Shown one piece after another: positions 34,794 through 44,600 of a stretch of DNA of 64,000 nucleotides. How positions within the stretch are numbered: position 1 is the stretch's first letter; every line of letters starts with the position of its first letter. The stretch spans positions 1 to 64,000 of the forward strand of contig JAFZRN010000010.1 of assembly GCA_017619835.1 (NCBI GenBank), in the 5' to 3' direction. Origin of the DNA: Eubacterium sp. GTDB taxonomy: Bacteria; Bacillota; Clostridia; Lachnospirales; Lachnospiraceae. Under the pieces are notes generated by a model that ran no database searches, had not been told where the DNA came from, and worked only from the letters and a program-made list of their open reading frames with translations. Both the position numbers and the translations under genes were made by a program.

Positions 34794-34811
34794 AAGGAGG
34801 AATTGTTGATC

Positions 34812-35441
34812 ATGAGTAAGATTAAAAACTCTTTAAAGAACATCAGTCCGTTAAACAACCGTACTGAAATGCCGGTGATACTTTATATCATTAAAGTTAT
34901 CATCATATTCTGGTTTGTAAAATTTGGATCAGAATTAATTGGTGAAGCCATTGTCATAGGGTTACATTTTGCCTGTGGAAAGAATCCTTTAAAGGGTGAA
35001 ATGTTCGATGGTAATACGATAATGCTGATAAGCTATTATGGTTATGGATTGATGATTGTAATTATGTTTCTTTACTGGAAACTGTTCCAGAAGAAGACTC
35101 TGGCCGAACTTGGGTTTACAAAGAAAGCCTTCACTTATTTAGCAGGAGTCTTGGCTGGTATAGTTCTGATAGTTGTATCAGTTGTGTCAGTTGGGTTTAC
35201 CGGTGCGCTGACATTTAATGGTGTGTTTAGTAAGATTGATCATATCCACATTATACTTATGCTGGGCGGTTTTATCTGCCAGGGAGCTATGGAAGAAGTG
35301 CTCTGTAGAGGAATTGTATTACAGCTTCTTAAGGATAGGACTCCGATTCCGGTTGCAGTCGGTATCAGTACAGCACTGTTTACCATACCTCACATGATTA
35401 ATATGGCAGGAGCAAGCACAGGCATCAACAGATACAAATAA
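34812..35441 (+). pseudogene. CPBP intramembrane protease gene, 3'-truncated
   Basis: 209 aa remain. Helices and the CPBP (Abi) motifs EEVLCRG near 170 and FTIPH near 196 are intact, but the frame ends at ASTGINRYK before the last HxxxN motif and final helices. The following DNA codes, in another frame, the tail of an unrelated membrane protein (35401-35553), so a deletion has fused two genes out of frame. I chose ATG 34812 behind AAGGAGG; TTG codons at 34803/34806 are alternatives. The truncated protein is unlikely to work as a protease. Confidence 0.7.
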
Positions 35442-35553
35442 GCAGAAGGCGAAAAAAGGCTTAAAGATAGCAGCAATTGCCTTTGGGATATTTATCCTGA
35501 TTGATATAATATCATTTATTGTTTATGTGATAATGTTTGGATTTCCACAGTGA
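35401..35553 (+). pseudogene. 3' fragment of an unrelated membrane protein gene
   Basis: In the +1 frame relative to the CPBP gene the DNA reads QAQASTDTNKQKAKKGLKIA, then a single transmembrane helix (FGIFILIDIISFIVYVIMFG) and a stop at 35551. A Gln/Thr-rich linker plus terminal helix is common in small Gram-positive membrane proteins with an N-terminal zinc ribbon. Only the end survives. Confidence 0.55.
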
Positions 35554-35574
35554 ATGCATATGATTAAGGAGAAG

Positions 35575-35612
35575 TGATACACTCTTGATACACTTTCGAT
35601 GTAAGGTATAAT
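35575..35612 (+). promoter_or_regulatory. Promoter of PEBP lipoprotein gene 2
   Basis: TTGATA (35585-35590), 16 bases, TATAAT (35607-35612), with TGATACAC repeated 11 bases apart as in copy 1. The leader up to the start codon is also nearly identical to that of copy 1. Confidence 0.7.
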
Positions 35613-35648
35613 TCAAAATTATTATGTAATATCAAAGGAGAAAATGTT

Positions 35649-36320
35649 TTGAAGAAACCGGTTATATTATCATGTATTATGATTTTAGCTTTATGTGCAG
35701 GATGCGGCTCGTCAGGTGATGTAAGCAAATCTGCTACAGAGAGTATTACTGAAGAAGCTACAACTGAAGCAGTTACAACTGAAGAAGCATCATCAGAGGA
35801 AACTGTTTCAGAGGAAACTGCATCGGAAGCTGCCGAACCAGAAAGTACTTCGGAAATAAATGCATTTATAGATGATTACCCATCTTTTGAAGTAACTTCA
35901 ACAAGTCTTAATAATGGTGTCTGGGATGATGTTATATCTAATACTGACAGGGGATCAAATAAATCACCTCAGCTTAAGTGGGATGAGGTTGATGGTGCCG
36001 GTCTTTATGTCATTATAATGGATGATCCGTCTGCGTGGCATTTTATGCATTGGAAATCTGATAACGTGACTGAGACAAGCCTTGATGAGGGCTGGGCCCC
36101 GGAATCAGAATATGTGGGACCATATCCACCAAGCGGTGCTACTCGTACATATGAAGTTTATGTTGTCGCTCTTAAGGCGCCGGTTGAAAGAATAAAGGGA
36201 GGCTTCGGGGGATCGAATCCGAACTTTGAGGAAAACTTTAAAGCACTGGATATAGACGCAGAAGGTAACAGCGGAAATATAATCGCTGTCGGAAGGATAG
36301 CAGGAACATTTTCATATTAA
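35649..36320 (+). CDS. PEBP family (YbhB/YbcL-like) lipoprotein, copy 2
   Basis: 223 aa, starting TTG behind GGAG with 8-base spacing; no in-frame ATG is available, so this fixes the start type for both copies. Lipobox LCAGC near residue 17, a shorter Ser/Thr/Glu linker than copy 1, and a PEBP domain almost identical to that of copy 1 (differences include EVDGAG for AVDGAG and a GGFGGSNPN insertion). The two genes, with their promoters, form a ~750-bp direct repeat about 3.4 kb apart. A bidirectional terminator follows. Confidence 0.85.
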   Translation: MKKPVILSCIMILALCAGCGSSGDVSKSATESITEEATTEAVTTEEASSEETVSEETASEAAEPESTSEINAFIDDYPSFEVTSTSLNNGVWDDVISNTDRGSNKSPQLKWDEVDGAGLYVIIMDDPSAWHFMHWKSDNVTETSLDEGWAPESEYVGPYPPSGATRTYEVYVVALKAPVERIKGGFGGSNPNFEENFKALDIDAEGNSGNIIAVGRIAGTFSY

Positions 36321-36325
36321 ATATA

Positions 36326-36354
36326 AATCAGCGACCACATAGTGGTCGCTGATT
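36326..36354. terminator. Bidirectional terminator between convergent genes
   Basis: AATCAGCGACCAC pairs with GTGGTCGCTGATT (13 bp) around a 3-base gap, between the PEBP gene (+) and the DUF3021 gene (-). Confidence 0.7.
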
Positions 36355-36371
36355 AACTATTTGATTAATGA

Positions 36372-36803
36372 CTAATTTCTTCTGAGTATTTCCTTGTTCA
36401 TTCTATCTGCAAGATTCTTATAATACTTCATGAAGCAGAACCAGATTATTATTCCAAGGACAAACATGCCGACTACGGTTAAGATACAAGCTGTAAGTCC
36501 AGCCTGCTTTGGAATCCAACCGACGATGGAGGCGGCGGCAAAATATACAGTAAACCCGATTCCTAATTGTATTATAGTGGCAAGGGTGACCGGGATTCTT
36601 TCGATGGAATACAGAATACTTGGCACTCCAAAACCTAGCCCGGTAACTGCACATGCAATTGCCATTTTTGTGAATGAATAATTGCTCATGTTAAAACATC
36701 CTTTACCCATCTGATCAAATACTATGCCAACTATTACAAATATTGTGCAGCTCATCATAATACTGATTGCCGAAGATTTAATTATATCTATTATTTTTTT
36801 CAT
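36372..36803 (-). CDS. DUF3021-type membrane protein (module 2)
   Basis: 143 aa with four predicted helices (near 12-30, 43-63, 72-95 and 103-125) and a charged tail (KYYKNLADRMNKEILRRN). It is the downstream partner of the LytTR gene on the same strand, 12 bases apart, with AGGAGGAACT before its ATG. Same layout as modules 1 and 3, but here no CPBP-like or other membrane gene is part of the transcript. Confidence 0.82.
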   Translation of the reverse strand: MKKIIDIIKSSAISIMMSCTIFVIVGIVFDQMGKGCFNMSNYSFTKMAIACAVTGLGFGVPSILYSIERIPVTLATIIQLGIGFTVYFAAASIVGWIPKQAGLTACILTVVGMFVLGIIIWFCFMKYYKNLADRMNKEILRRN

Positions 36804-36815
36804 TATTAGTTCCTC

Positions 36816-37256
36816 CTATAAACCTAAATATTTCTTTAGTTCCGGGACATATTTACGTGAGATATATTCTGAATCACCATTTTTCATGTTGAGTTTCATT
36901 ACACCATTAAAGTAAGGCTCAACACTTTCCAGATATTTAAGATTGATAGCACCGGATTTTGAAACCTGCATAAAATCAGATCCTAAAGATACGAGAACAT
37001 CTTTCATTCTCTTGGTTGTTCTATATGTCTCATTTTCTGTGACAAGGAAAACCTTTTCCTGTTCTACTCTTACTATGTAGATTTCTTCGGGTTTCAGAAC
37101 AACCATTCTTTCTTCCTTCTTTCCGATAAGAAGGTTCTGCTCACCATACTCGGTAATGATATGTGTTATTTCCGTAATCTCTTTTGTTATCTCTGAAGTA
37201 TATATTTCAGCATATGGTTCTTTTATATTTTCAGATACTTTTATATCTACTTTCAC
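36816..37256 (-). CDS. LytTR DNA-binding protein (module 2)
   Basis: 146 aa, starting GTG behind GGAGGA. There is no receiver. The LytTR domain covers about 45-145: MVVLKPEEIYIVRVEQEKVFLV, then FMQVSKSGAINLKYLESV and EYISRKYVPEL. It is the regulator of the LytTR-DUF3021 pair. Direct repeats with a 21-bp period lie upstream, next to a TATAAT, so it probably activates its own promoter. Confidence 0.88.
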   Translation of the reverse strand: MKVDIKVSENIKEPYAEIYTSEITKEITEITHIITEYGEQNLLIGKKEERMVVLKPEEIYIVRVEQEKVFLVTENETYRTTKRMKDVLVSLGSDFMQVSKSGAINLKYLESVEPYFNGVMKLNMKNGDSEYISRKYVPELKKYLGL

Positions 37257-37321
37257 GATATGTCCTCCGTATATTTTTAAAGCTTTGTCGACTTTTGCTT
37301 TGATGAGGCAATAATACCATT

Positions 37322-37376
37322 ATTATACGGGTTTGTCTTTGAAAAATCGGTAAGTGGTTGTTTTCAAGAGGTAAGT
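37322..37376 (-). promoter_or_regulatory. Promoter with LytTR direct repeats (module 2)
   Basis: On the minus strand TATAAT lies at 37327-37322. The matching -35 region is poor, and beside it GGTAAGT (plus-strand reading) occurs at 37349-37355 and 37370-37376, exactly 21 bases apart. Relative to the genes it has the same orientation as the repeats of module 1. A weak -35 plus adjacent repeats suits an activator. Confidence 0.6.
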
Positions 37377-37412
37377 TACAGATGCTTTATAGAATCAAGT
37401 CTGAACATATTA

Positions 37413-37865
37413 TTGGAATACAATGTCAATGTTAATTGGTACTACAAAGGAAAAGAAAAAAATCTTCTTCTCCTGACGCCGGGAAGAATATGTACATCAT
37501 CTCCTGAACTTGGAGTTCCTTCGGCATTTGCGGATATCAGCGAATTTAATGTTATAGCTGAAGTGTCCGAAACGAAAGCAGGATATATACCGGAACTTAG
37601 CTATGGAAGTCATATATTCCAGGATCTGGTTGAGGCAGGAATTCTTTATACAGCAGTATTTGAAGGAAAGAATACAAAAGCATACCATCCGGAGATGTTG
37701 TTTGAAGGAACAGGGAATAAAGAGATAACAAAGGAAATAACTGAACAGCCTGAAGAAAATGAAGGCATCGTGAATGTATATGATGTGTCTGACAGCGATT
37801 TATATTTATATTATGACCTTACAGAAGAGAGACTTCTGATCGCTAAGACCCCGGCTACTTCATAA
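37413..37865 (+). pseudogene. 5'-truncated PEP/pyruvate-binding domain protein gene
   Basis: 150 codons, opening at a TTG without a ribosome site. The text GRICTSSPELGVPSAFADI, EVSETKAGYIPELSYGSHIF and FQDLVEAGILYTAVF matches the C-terminal end of PEP synthase/PPDK-like nucleotide-binding proteins, usually several hundred residues longer. Only the tail remains, just outside the module 2 LytTR promoter. It is a relic, probably not translated. Confidence 0.6.
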
Positions 37866-37877
37866 TTATCATTGAGT

Positions 37878-37927
37878 TTGGCGACAACATACATCGGGAT
37901 ACCGGCTTTTGCCGGTATCCCGATGAG
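37878..37927 (+). repeat. Intergenic hairpin repeat, copy 4
   Basis: Head TTGGCGACAACATACATCG as in copies 1 and 3; a perfect 14-bp stem ATCGGGATACCGGC with GCCGGTATCCCGAT around TTTT; then GAG. The stem sequence differs from all other copies but pairs perfectly. Confidence 0.75.
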
Positions 37928-37928
37928 C

Positions 37929-38219
37929 TTAGACTGCCTTCTTCACGGGCACGAGTTCGATATAGCCTCTTTCGCCTCGAGGTTCAAGCTGGATCCTTGG
38001 ATTATCATCATCCCACTTATAACCTATAAACTCAGGATTATACTTCTTTTCAGCATCCCAGATTTCATTTATAGCTGCTACATAGTCTTCTTCTGCAAAT
38101 GGTTCGCCTCTGAACAGCAGAAATGTAGCAGCAGGAAGATCAATAATCTCAAATCCTTCAGGAATTACGCCGTCATAATCCTCTTCAACTTCAATAACTC
38201 TTACAGCTTCTCTTTGTTA
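37929..38219 (-). pseudogene. 5'-truncated GyrI-like effector-binding domain gene
   Basis: The minus strand reads ~95 codons ending GERGYIELVPVKKAV-stop (TAA at 37931-37929), with EGFEIIDLPAATFLLF and NPEFIGYKWDDDNPRI. These are typical of GyrI-like (AraC effector-binding) domains. Upstream the frame is closed by TAA near 38220, and no DNA-binding domain remains. It faces the relic at 37413, with hairpin copy 4 between them. Confidence 0.6.
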
Positions 38220-38341
38220 TTCCATCTGGCTCATCTCCTTATGAGCGAATACTATCAAAAATATATTATACTTTTCTCGACTATTTTTGCTCAGTTGTTG
38301 ATATATTAACATCTATGATTCCGTATTACCATATGGGGTTT

Positions 38342-38374
38342 GTTGCGCTTTTGTTATGTTTGTCAGTATATAAT
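38342..38374 (+). promoter_or_regulatory. Shared promoter element of the giant-protein family, copy B
   Basis: GTTGCGCTTTTGTTATGTTT, then GTCAGTATATAATT; TTGCGC 38343-38348, 20 bases, TATAAT 38369-38374. Nearly identical to copy C at 52601 for ~35 bases, with further similarity in the leader (GATAATAAT...GACATTTACAT). Confidence 0.7.
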
Positions 38375-38434
38375 TATACAAGTGGTTATAATTTGATAAT
38401 AATATGACATTTACATAAAAGGAGGGCAGTTGCC

Positions 38435-41400
38435 ATGCCAAGAAAAAACAAAGATAAATATCCAAGATATGAGGAAATCAAGCAGTTCTATGATCTGCAC
38501 CGTATAGAGACGGATTTTGGTGAGCTGGGTGAGTTTCTTAGTGATGACTGGAAGGAGTATTTTGATGAGATTGTGCCGGTTATCAGTACGGAAACAGAAA
38601 AGATAAGCACAGATAAGCTTAACGGTCTCGGTTTTACGAATCAGGTTTTTGAGGAAGACAAGAGTGATCTTTTAAAGAGGGGCAAGAAAATAATTGCCGG
38701 AATGGAGAAAAAAGTAAAGGATTTTCAGGGACCATTTAAGGAAATGCTGGAAGCCATGTACTATGTGTCAAATCCCAATAACGGTGATATGCTTGATATG
38801 CTCATGGATCAGCCCGAACTTGAGAGAGTTATCATCTCGCCATTTGGTGATATGCCGACACTAACGAATACCGTAACAGTGGATGGGAAAAAAGTTAAAG
38901 TCATAGATGTGGAGCTTAACAAAAAAAGAGAAGAAGCTCTCGGAGAGTTTGCGGGACTGTATAATAATTATTTTAAGTCAGCAAAAGAATTAACGCAGGT
39001 TATCTATGAGAGACAGAAGGCAGAGTCAAAGGGAGAGACCGGACTTGACACTGCCTATGCTGCGAAGTACGCTGCTGCCATTGATTTGCTGGTTGATTCA
39101 TTTGATAAACTTAGGAGCGCTGCGGAGAAAAGATACAGCAGAACAGATATCGATCAGAGAGAAAAAGACCTGAAATACTTTGATGGAACGAACCTTACAA
39201 TTATGAATAATGAGGTTTCGGAGACTACCTCAGCAGATCCCAATAAGATAAGCAGAAACGCTACACCTGTTGCAATAGCAAATCTCAGAGCACAGTCCAA
39301 AGCCATAAAAAATGGGTGGACGGTAACAGAAGCGCGGCTGATGGGAGTACTTGGCAGTGCGGTGGCAGATGCTGAGAATACTATAAAGAATGAAAATATA
39401 AATCTTAAAAACACAAAGGGCAAGATTAAACAAGTTGAGAGGGATATTGAAGAAGCGTTAAAGGCCGGTAAGGATGCGACATCTCTTAAGAATGATGCAG
39501 AAAATTATAAAAATGATATTAAGAAATATGAGACAAACCTTACAAATGCGAAAAATGCTCTTAAGGATTCAAAAGAACTATACGAAAAGTATGAAAATAT
39601 CAAAAATCCGGACTTTGCCATGCGTCGGGATGCCCTTAAGGACACGAAAGCTCTTCTTGATAAGTATAAGGGTAAGAGTATTATAAATATTGCAGAATAT
39701 TCCTTCAATGCCACAGAAGATAAGCTTACTGATCCATATGATTTTAAGGAGAAAACGCGTCTTGAGCAGGCGGAGGATATGCTTAAATCCCTTAAAGATG
39801 TGGATTCCTGGGGACGTTCCTCCAATAACTTTAAAGAGCTTAAGGCAAGTGTAGAGAAGCTTGTTGAAATGGCAAGGAAATATCCGCAGGATCTAAATGA
39901 AAAGCAGTTCAGAAATTACGAGAAGCAGACAAGAGAAGTACAGAAGAAGATCGATAAGTATCTGAATGGTAAGGAAAAGGAGAATAAAGATTATAAGGCC
40001 TCTCATAAGGGTAAGGCAATAAAGAGAAGTGAATATACAGCAAAGCGAATTAATACTGTCAGCAGTCTCAGAGATAAGATAAATTCACATATCAGTATGG
40101 GTTCTGAGAAGTTTACAAAGGAATATACAGGAACTCCCGAAGAGAGAGCTATGGCTAAATATGAGAGTATTATCAAAAGACAGGAAGAATATAGATACAA
40201 AATACTGGGAACAGGCTCTCTTGGTATAAATCATGAAGGTGAAAGCCTGGATATGAGTAAAGAAGCTAACTCCTTCTGCCGTTCTCTTTATGTGGAAAAA
40301 ATGAGAGAAAGATATGAATATGATCCTAACTTTAGTGCTTATGATTTTATGGATAGTCTGAATTCTGAAAAGATTAATAAAGGAGCAAAAGAGGAGTTTA
40401 AAAACCTTAATGAGCGGACTGCATTCAAGGAACATATGAAACAGTCGATACGCGACCGTATCGATAATGTGGGAGAACCCGATGAAACGTATGATGACAG
40501 AATATATGTAATAAATGATCCAATTCCTGACGGCGTCGGTCAGGACTGGGTAAGATACGAGCTTAAAAACTACAGAGCAATGTATAATATTCCTGAGCCT
40601 TCACGGGCAGATTATGTGGATGAAGACGAGCCTGAAAATGAAATCGAAGAGAAGAAGGTAGAAGAGAAGAAAGAAGAAAAGAAGGCTGAGGAGAAGAAAG
40701 AAGAGAAAAAGGTCGAGGAAAAGAAAGAAGAGAAAAAGGCCGAGGAAAAGAAAGAAGAGAAAAAGTCCGAACCGAAGAAGAAAGGCGAGCTTCAGGATAA
40801 TCTTGCAGGCAAGATATATAAGGCAATGGGAGATGATGATCTTCTTAAATACAGCCAAGATCCTTTATATAAAGAAATTGCTAAGAATATGGCCGAGCAC
40901 TCAGCAAAAGAAGAGCCGGGTAAGAATACAAAGCTTCCGATGTCAACCATGATGAAGATGGCAAGATATGTTGATAAAATGTACGATATCAAGAAGCCTT
41001 CAGAGGATGATGTGACAAGAAGAAATATTGTCCAAAGTGCATTTGATCAGTATAACCAGAAGACGGCTAAGTTCGAAAAGACCTCCGGAGATTTCATGTT
41101 TAAGGTGCCGGAATTCAATCCACGCTTTGGATACGTTCACGGACAGGGATATTATAAAGAACTGTTTTATAAGAATCTAGAAAGTAGTTCTAAGAAAATC
41201 GGAGAAGCATATCAGGCAAAACCGGAAGATCAGAAGCTTGCAAAGGATGTATTGAATAAGGCTTATCAGGTGATCATGACAGATGTTGTGGAAAATACAA
41301 TAGCAAGGCAGAAGGGAACTCCATATGACACGATTAACAGAGCCTATGATTCAACAGCAGATAAGAAGCAGCGAGATGCGTTTATTGATGATCATTTGGT

Positions 41401-41653
41401 ACCGGAATCATTTAAGAAAAATTACGAGAAGCTTATATTAGACGGAGCAAAGAAAGGAAAGATGAGTGCCGGATTTGCGTCTGATTCCTGCGATAAGGCT
41501 CTTGCCATGACTCTCGATGATGCGAAGAAAGCTAAGGACACACAGACAGAGCTTAAAGTAAAGCATCTTATGGATAAGTTAAAACGTAATCCAAGACAAG
41601 TTGAGAAGCTTCGTGAGAAGGCACCGGAGGTTCAGAAAACTGTTAAAAAGTAA
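38435..41653 (+). CDS. Giant hydrophilic coiled-coil-rich protein of unknown function (1072 aa)
   Basis: 1072 aa with no recognised domain, signal peptide or membrane helix. Residues about 310-400 (AENTIKNENINLKNTKGKIK, IEEALKAGKD) look like a coiled coil; about 740-780 hold a Glu/Lys repeat (four 9-residue V/A-EEKKEEKK units), probably an extended charged helix. The C-terminal ~290 residues (from LQDNLAGKIYKAMGDDDLL) look globular and helical. AAGGAGGG precedes ATG 38435. It begins a run of same-strand genes: the 1408-aa secreted protein, 1273-aa hydrophilic protein and esterase follow with gaps of 19-55 bases, so an operon to 50709 is likely. Its promoter element is shared with the 808- and 560-aa genes. 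Confidence 0.75.
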   Translation: MPRKNKDKYPRYEEIKQFYDLHRIETDFGELGEFLSDDWKEYFDEIVPVISTETEKISTDKLNGLGFTNQVFEEDKSDLLKRGKKIIAGMEKKVKDFQGPFKEMLEAMYYVSNPNNGDMLDMLMDQPELERVIISPFGDMPTLTNTVTVDGKKVKVIDVELNKKREEALGEFAGLYNNYFKSAKELTQVIYERQKAESKGETGLDTAYAAKYAAAIDLLVDSFDKLRSAAEKRYSRTDIDQREKDLKYFDGTNLTIMNNEVSETTSADPNKISRNATPVAIANLRAQSKAIKNGWTVTEARLMGVLGSAVADAENTIKNENINLKNTKGKIKQVERDIEEALKAGKDATSLKNDAENYKNDIKKYETNLTNAKNALKDSKELYEKYENIKNPDFAMRRDALKDTKALLDKYKGKSIINIAEYSFNATEDKLTDPYDFKEKTRLEQAEDMLKSLKDVDSWGRSSNNFKELKASVEKLVEMARKYPQDLNEKQFRNYEKQTREVQKKIDKYLNGKEKENKDYKASHKGKAIKRSEYTAKRINTVSSLRDKINSHISMGSEKFTKEYTGTPEERAMAKYESIIKRQEEYRYKILGTGSLGINHEGESLDMSKEANSFCRSLYVEKMRERYEYDPNFSAYDFMDSLNSEKINKGAKEEFKNLNERTAFKEHMKQSIRDRIDNVGEPDETYDDRIYVINDPIPDGVGQDWVRYELKNYRAMYNIPEPSRADYVDEDEPENEIEEKKVEEKKEEKKAEEKKEEKKVEEKKEEKKAEEKKEEKKSEPKKKGELQDNLAGKIYKAMGDDDLLKYSQDPLYKEIAKNMAEHSAKEEPGKNTKLPMSTMMKMARYVDKMYDIKKPSEDDVTRRNIVQSAFDQYNQKTAKFEKTSGDFMFKVPEFNPRFGYVHGQGYYKELFYKNLESSSKKIGEAYQAKPEDQKLAKDVLNKAYQVIMTDVVENTIARQKGTPYDTINRAYDSTADKKQRDAFIDDHLVPESFKKNYEKLILDGAKKGKMSAGFASDSCDKALAMTLDDAKKAKDTQTELKVKHLMDKLKRNPRQVEKLREKAPEVQKTVKK
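40651..40766 (+). repeat. 27-bp tandem repeat inside the 1072-aa gene
   Basis: About four copies of a 27-base unit coding V/A-EEKKEEKK, alternating Val and Ala. The DNA is purine-only over long runs on this strand, so copy number may vary by slippage. Confidence 0.75.
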
Positions 41654-41698
41654 AAGGTGCTTTACAATATAAATAAAACAATACAGATGGAGAGAATA

Positions 41699-44600
41699 AT
41701 GAAAAGAAAACTATTATTAACGCTGCCTATATTGATTATTGGAATATTGTTATACGGTAATCCGTCAAAGGATCATGTTAACGCTGCCACTGTTACGGTA
41801 ACAACTAAGGAGCAGCTTAAGAATGCGATTACTGCGGAAGGGGATGCCGATATCAAATTAGGGGCTGATATTAAAGGCTTATATGATGTAACAATTCCAC
41901 AGGGCAAGAATGTAACGCTTGATCTTAACGGGCATACTTTAGATGCCGGATTATATTCAGGTGTTAATACCCCTGCAAATAAGAAACCGTTGTTTTGGGT
42001 TTATGGTAATCTTGAGATTAATGACTTATCCAATGAAGGCAAGATTACAGGTGCATCATATAGTGCTTTAGTGATATATCCCAGTGGAATGGTTACAATG
42101 AATGGAGGAATCTTTACTAAAAACTGGAGTAATTTATCCGGTGGTGCCATATCCGTTCTGGGAGGATCCTTTATCATGAACGATGGTGAATTGTTTAATA
42201 ATTCTACTTCCTATCAAGTTGCCTCAAAAGGCATGGGTGGTGCCATATATATGACAAATTATAATGATAATGAATGCGAAGTTACTATCAATGGTGGTGC
42301 AATAAGCTGGAATTTTGCTTCATATGGCGGCGGAATATACGTTAGTAATGGTAAGCTTAACATAAATGGTGGTGCTATTGGCAGTACGACTGGCTATAAT
42401 CATATGGGTAATCAAACACCTAAAGCCGAAAGAGGGTCAGGTATATATATTAATAAGGGAATATTAGATATGACCGGTGGAGAGATTCGTGGTCAGGATA
42501 AGAGCGGAGTTGTAGTAGGAGAAAAAGGAACATTTAACTTCAGAGGCGGAAAAGTTAATGGAAATCTTACAGGTATTTATAATTATGGTACCATGAACAT
42601 GACCGGCGGTGAAATACTAGGTGGTGACCTTTATGGAGCGCAACAAGAAGGCGTAATCGTTGATTACGGAGCTACATTCTGGATGAAGGCAGGAACTATT
42701 CATAATAATCATGTTGGAGTTGTTGTTCAAGGAACAGCTTCCAATGAAGAAGAGAGACCGTCATTATTTCACATGACCGGCGGTGAAATCAGAGATAATA
42801 AGGGAAATGAAAAAGGTGCCGGCGTGAAGGTAGCTGAGGGCGGAGCAATGGTAATGAGCGGTGGTACTATAAGCGGAAACACCACGGGAAATTATTCGCT
42901 CCACGATTATTATGGCGGCGGTGTATGCGTTATTGATCAGTATAGTCAGTTTGCTATGACAGGTGGAACAATTACGGGAAATTCGTGTCCGGAAGGAGAC
43001 GGCGGTGGTATATATGTCGGTAAAGGTGCAACTTGTATTCTTACCGGAGGTACTATAACCCAAAATAGCGCTTCTGATACGGGTGGACAACACTATGGCG
43101 GCGGTGTTTTTGTTGCTTATGATGGTATTTGTCAAATTTCAGGCAAGCCTGTTATTACAGATAATTATCTTCTTGATAACAACAATACAGTCAGCAATCT
43201 TCATGTAAACCAGACTAATTACGGTGCTGAGAGAGTACTTACTGTCAATGCGCCGCTTATGACCGGTGCGAAGATAGGAGTTACAGTTAAGAATAATTAC
43301 ATGCCGTTAACGGTAACAGAAGACTATAACAGTAATATGGATGATGTTGCCGGACTGTATTTCTTTAGTGATAATCCGAAATATCATGTGACAAGAAATA
43401 GCGATGGTGAGGTTATACTTAAGGATTGCAATTCAACACTTAATAAGATTGCAGCAAGCGCTGCAACCTGTACAGAAACAGGTAATATAGAATACTATCA
43501 GTGTCCTGTTTGTAAGGAGTTGTTTACTGACGCAGCAGGAACAATTTATACTACCAAGACATTAGTGACAACCAATGCTATAGGTCATGACTGGGGTGAG
43601 CCTACTTATACATGGTCGGACGATCACAAGTCAATAATAGCAAAACGAGTGTGTAAAAATGATGCAAGTCATGTCGAGACGGAAGATGGAGAAATATTTG
43701 TGAGTGTGGCTTTGTCAGGATCCTGTCAGGTTTTAAATATGACATGTTATACGGCAGAATTTGCTAATCCTGCTTTTGAGGATCAAAGGTATATTGAGAC
43801 AACAACCCCAGGCCCCCATAAGCCAGGCAATCAGGTTGTTGAAAATATTGTGGCCTCTACCTGTACCGAAGAGGGAAGCTGCGATTTTGTGTACTACTGT
43901 AAATATTGTAATGAAGAAATGAGTCGAGTACATAAGACTTATTCTGCATTAGGTCATGACTTTACAGAGTGGGAACAAGTTCAAAGTACAAGATTCAGAT
44001 ATTGTAAGAGGTGCGGATATTATGAAACCGAATCTGTGACGTGGGATACATGTACTCATGAGAAAGAACTTATACCGGAAGAAGCGGCTACCTGTGTCAC
44101 ATATGGAATGAAAGCTCATTACAAATGTAAATATTGTGGTGCAGTCTTTGAAAAAGAAGATGAAACGACACCTGTTACAAAGGATGAGATGGATAAACTT
44201 GTTATAAACAAGGATCAGGATAACGGTCATAAGTGGTCAGATAAGTTGCGTGAAAACGAAAGGGCGGCCGATTGTCTTACTGCTGACAGTTACGATATTG
44301 TAAGGTATTGTGAGAGATGCGGTAAGCGGGAAGAGGAGGATACTTATACAGGTAATCCGTTAGGGCATAGATATGGTGAGCCTGTTTATACCTGGTCTGA
44401 GGATAATTTAGAGGTTACTGCAACTCATATATGTAATCGTGATTCAGCTCACGTTGAGACAGAAACTGTTGAAACAACATCACAGATAACACCTGCAACC
44501 TGTACTGCTAAAGGAAAAATAACCTATACGGCGGTATTTAATACTCAGGGGTTTACGAATCAAACTAAAACAGTTGATGGTGATGATATTAAAGATCATG

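Noticed and set aside
37872..38309. A 145-codon plus-strand reading frame overlapping hairpin copy 4
   Set aside because: No ribosome site, and it lies opposite the GyrI-like relic on the minus strand, whose amino-acid text is clearly that of a real family. The frame also runs through the hairpin repeat.
38349..38368. TTGTTA (within 38350-38356) as the -35 box of the shared promoter element
   Set aside because: It would lie only about 12-13 bases from TATAAT, too close for a normal promoter. TTGCGC with 18-20 bases is better, though still not ideal.
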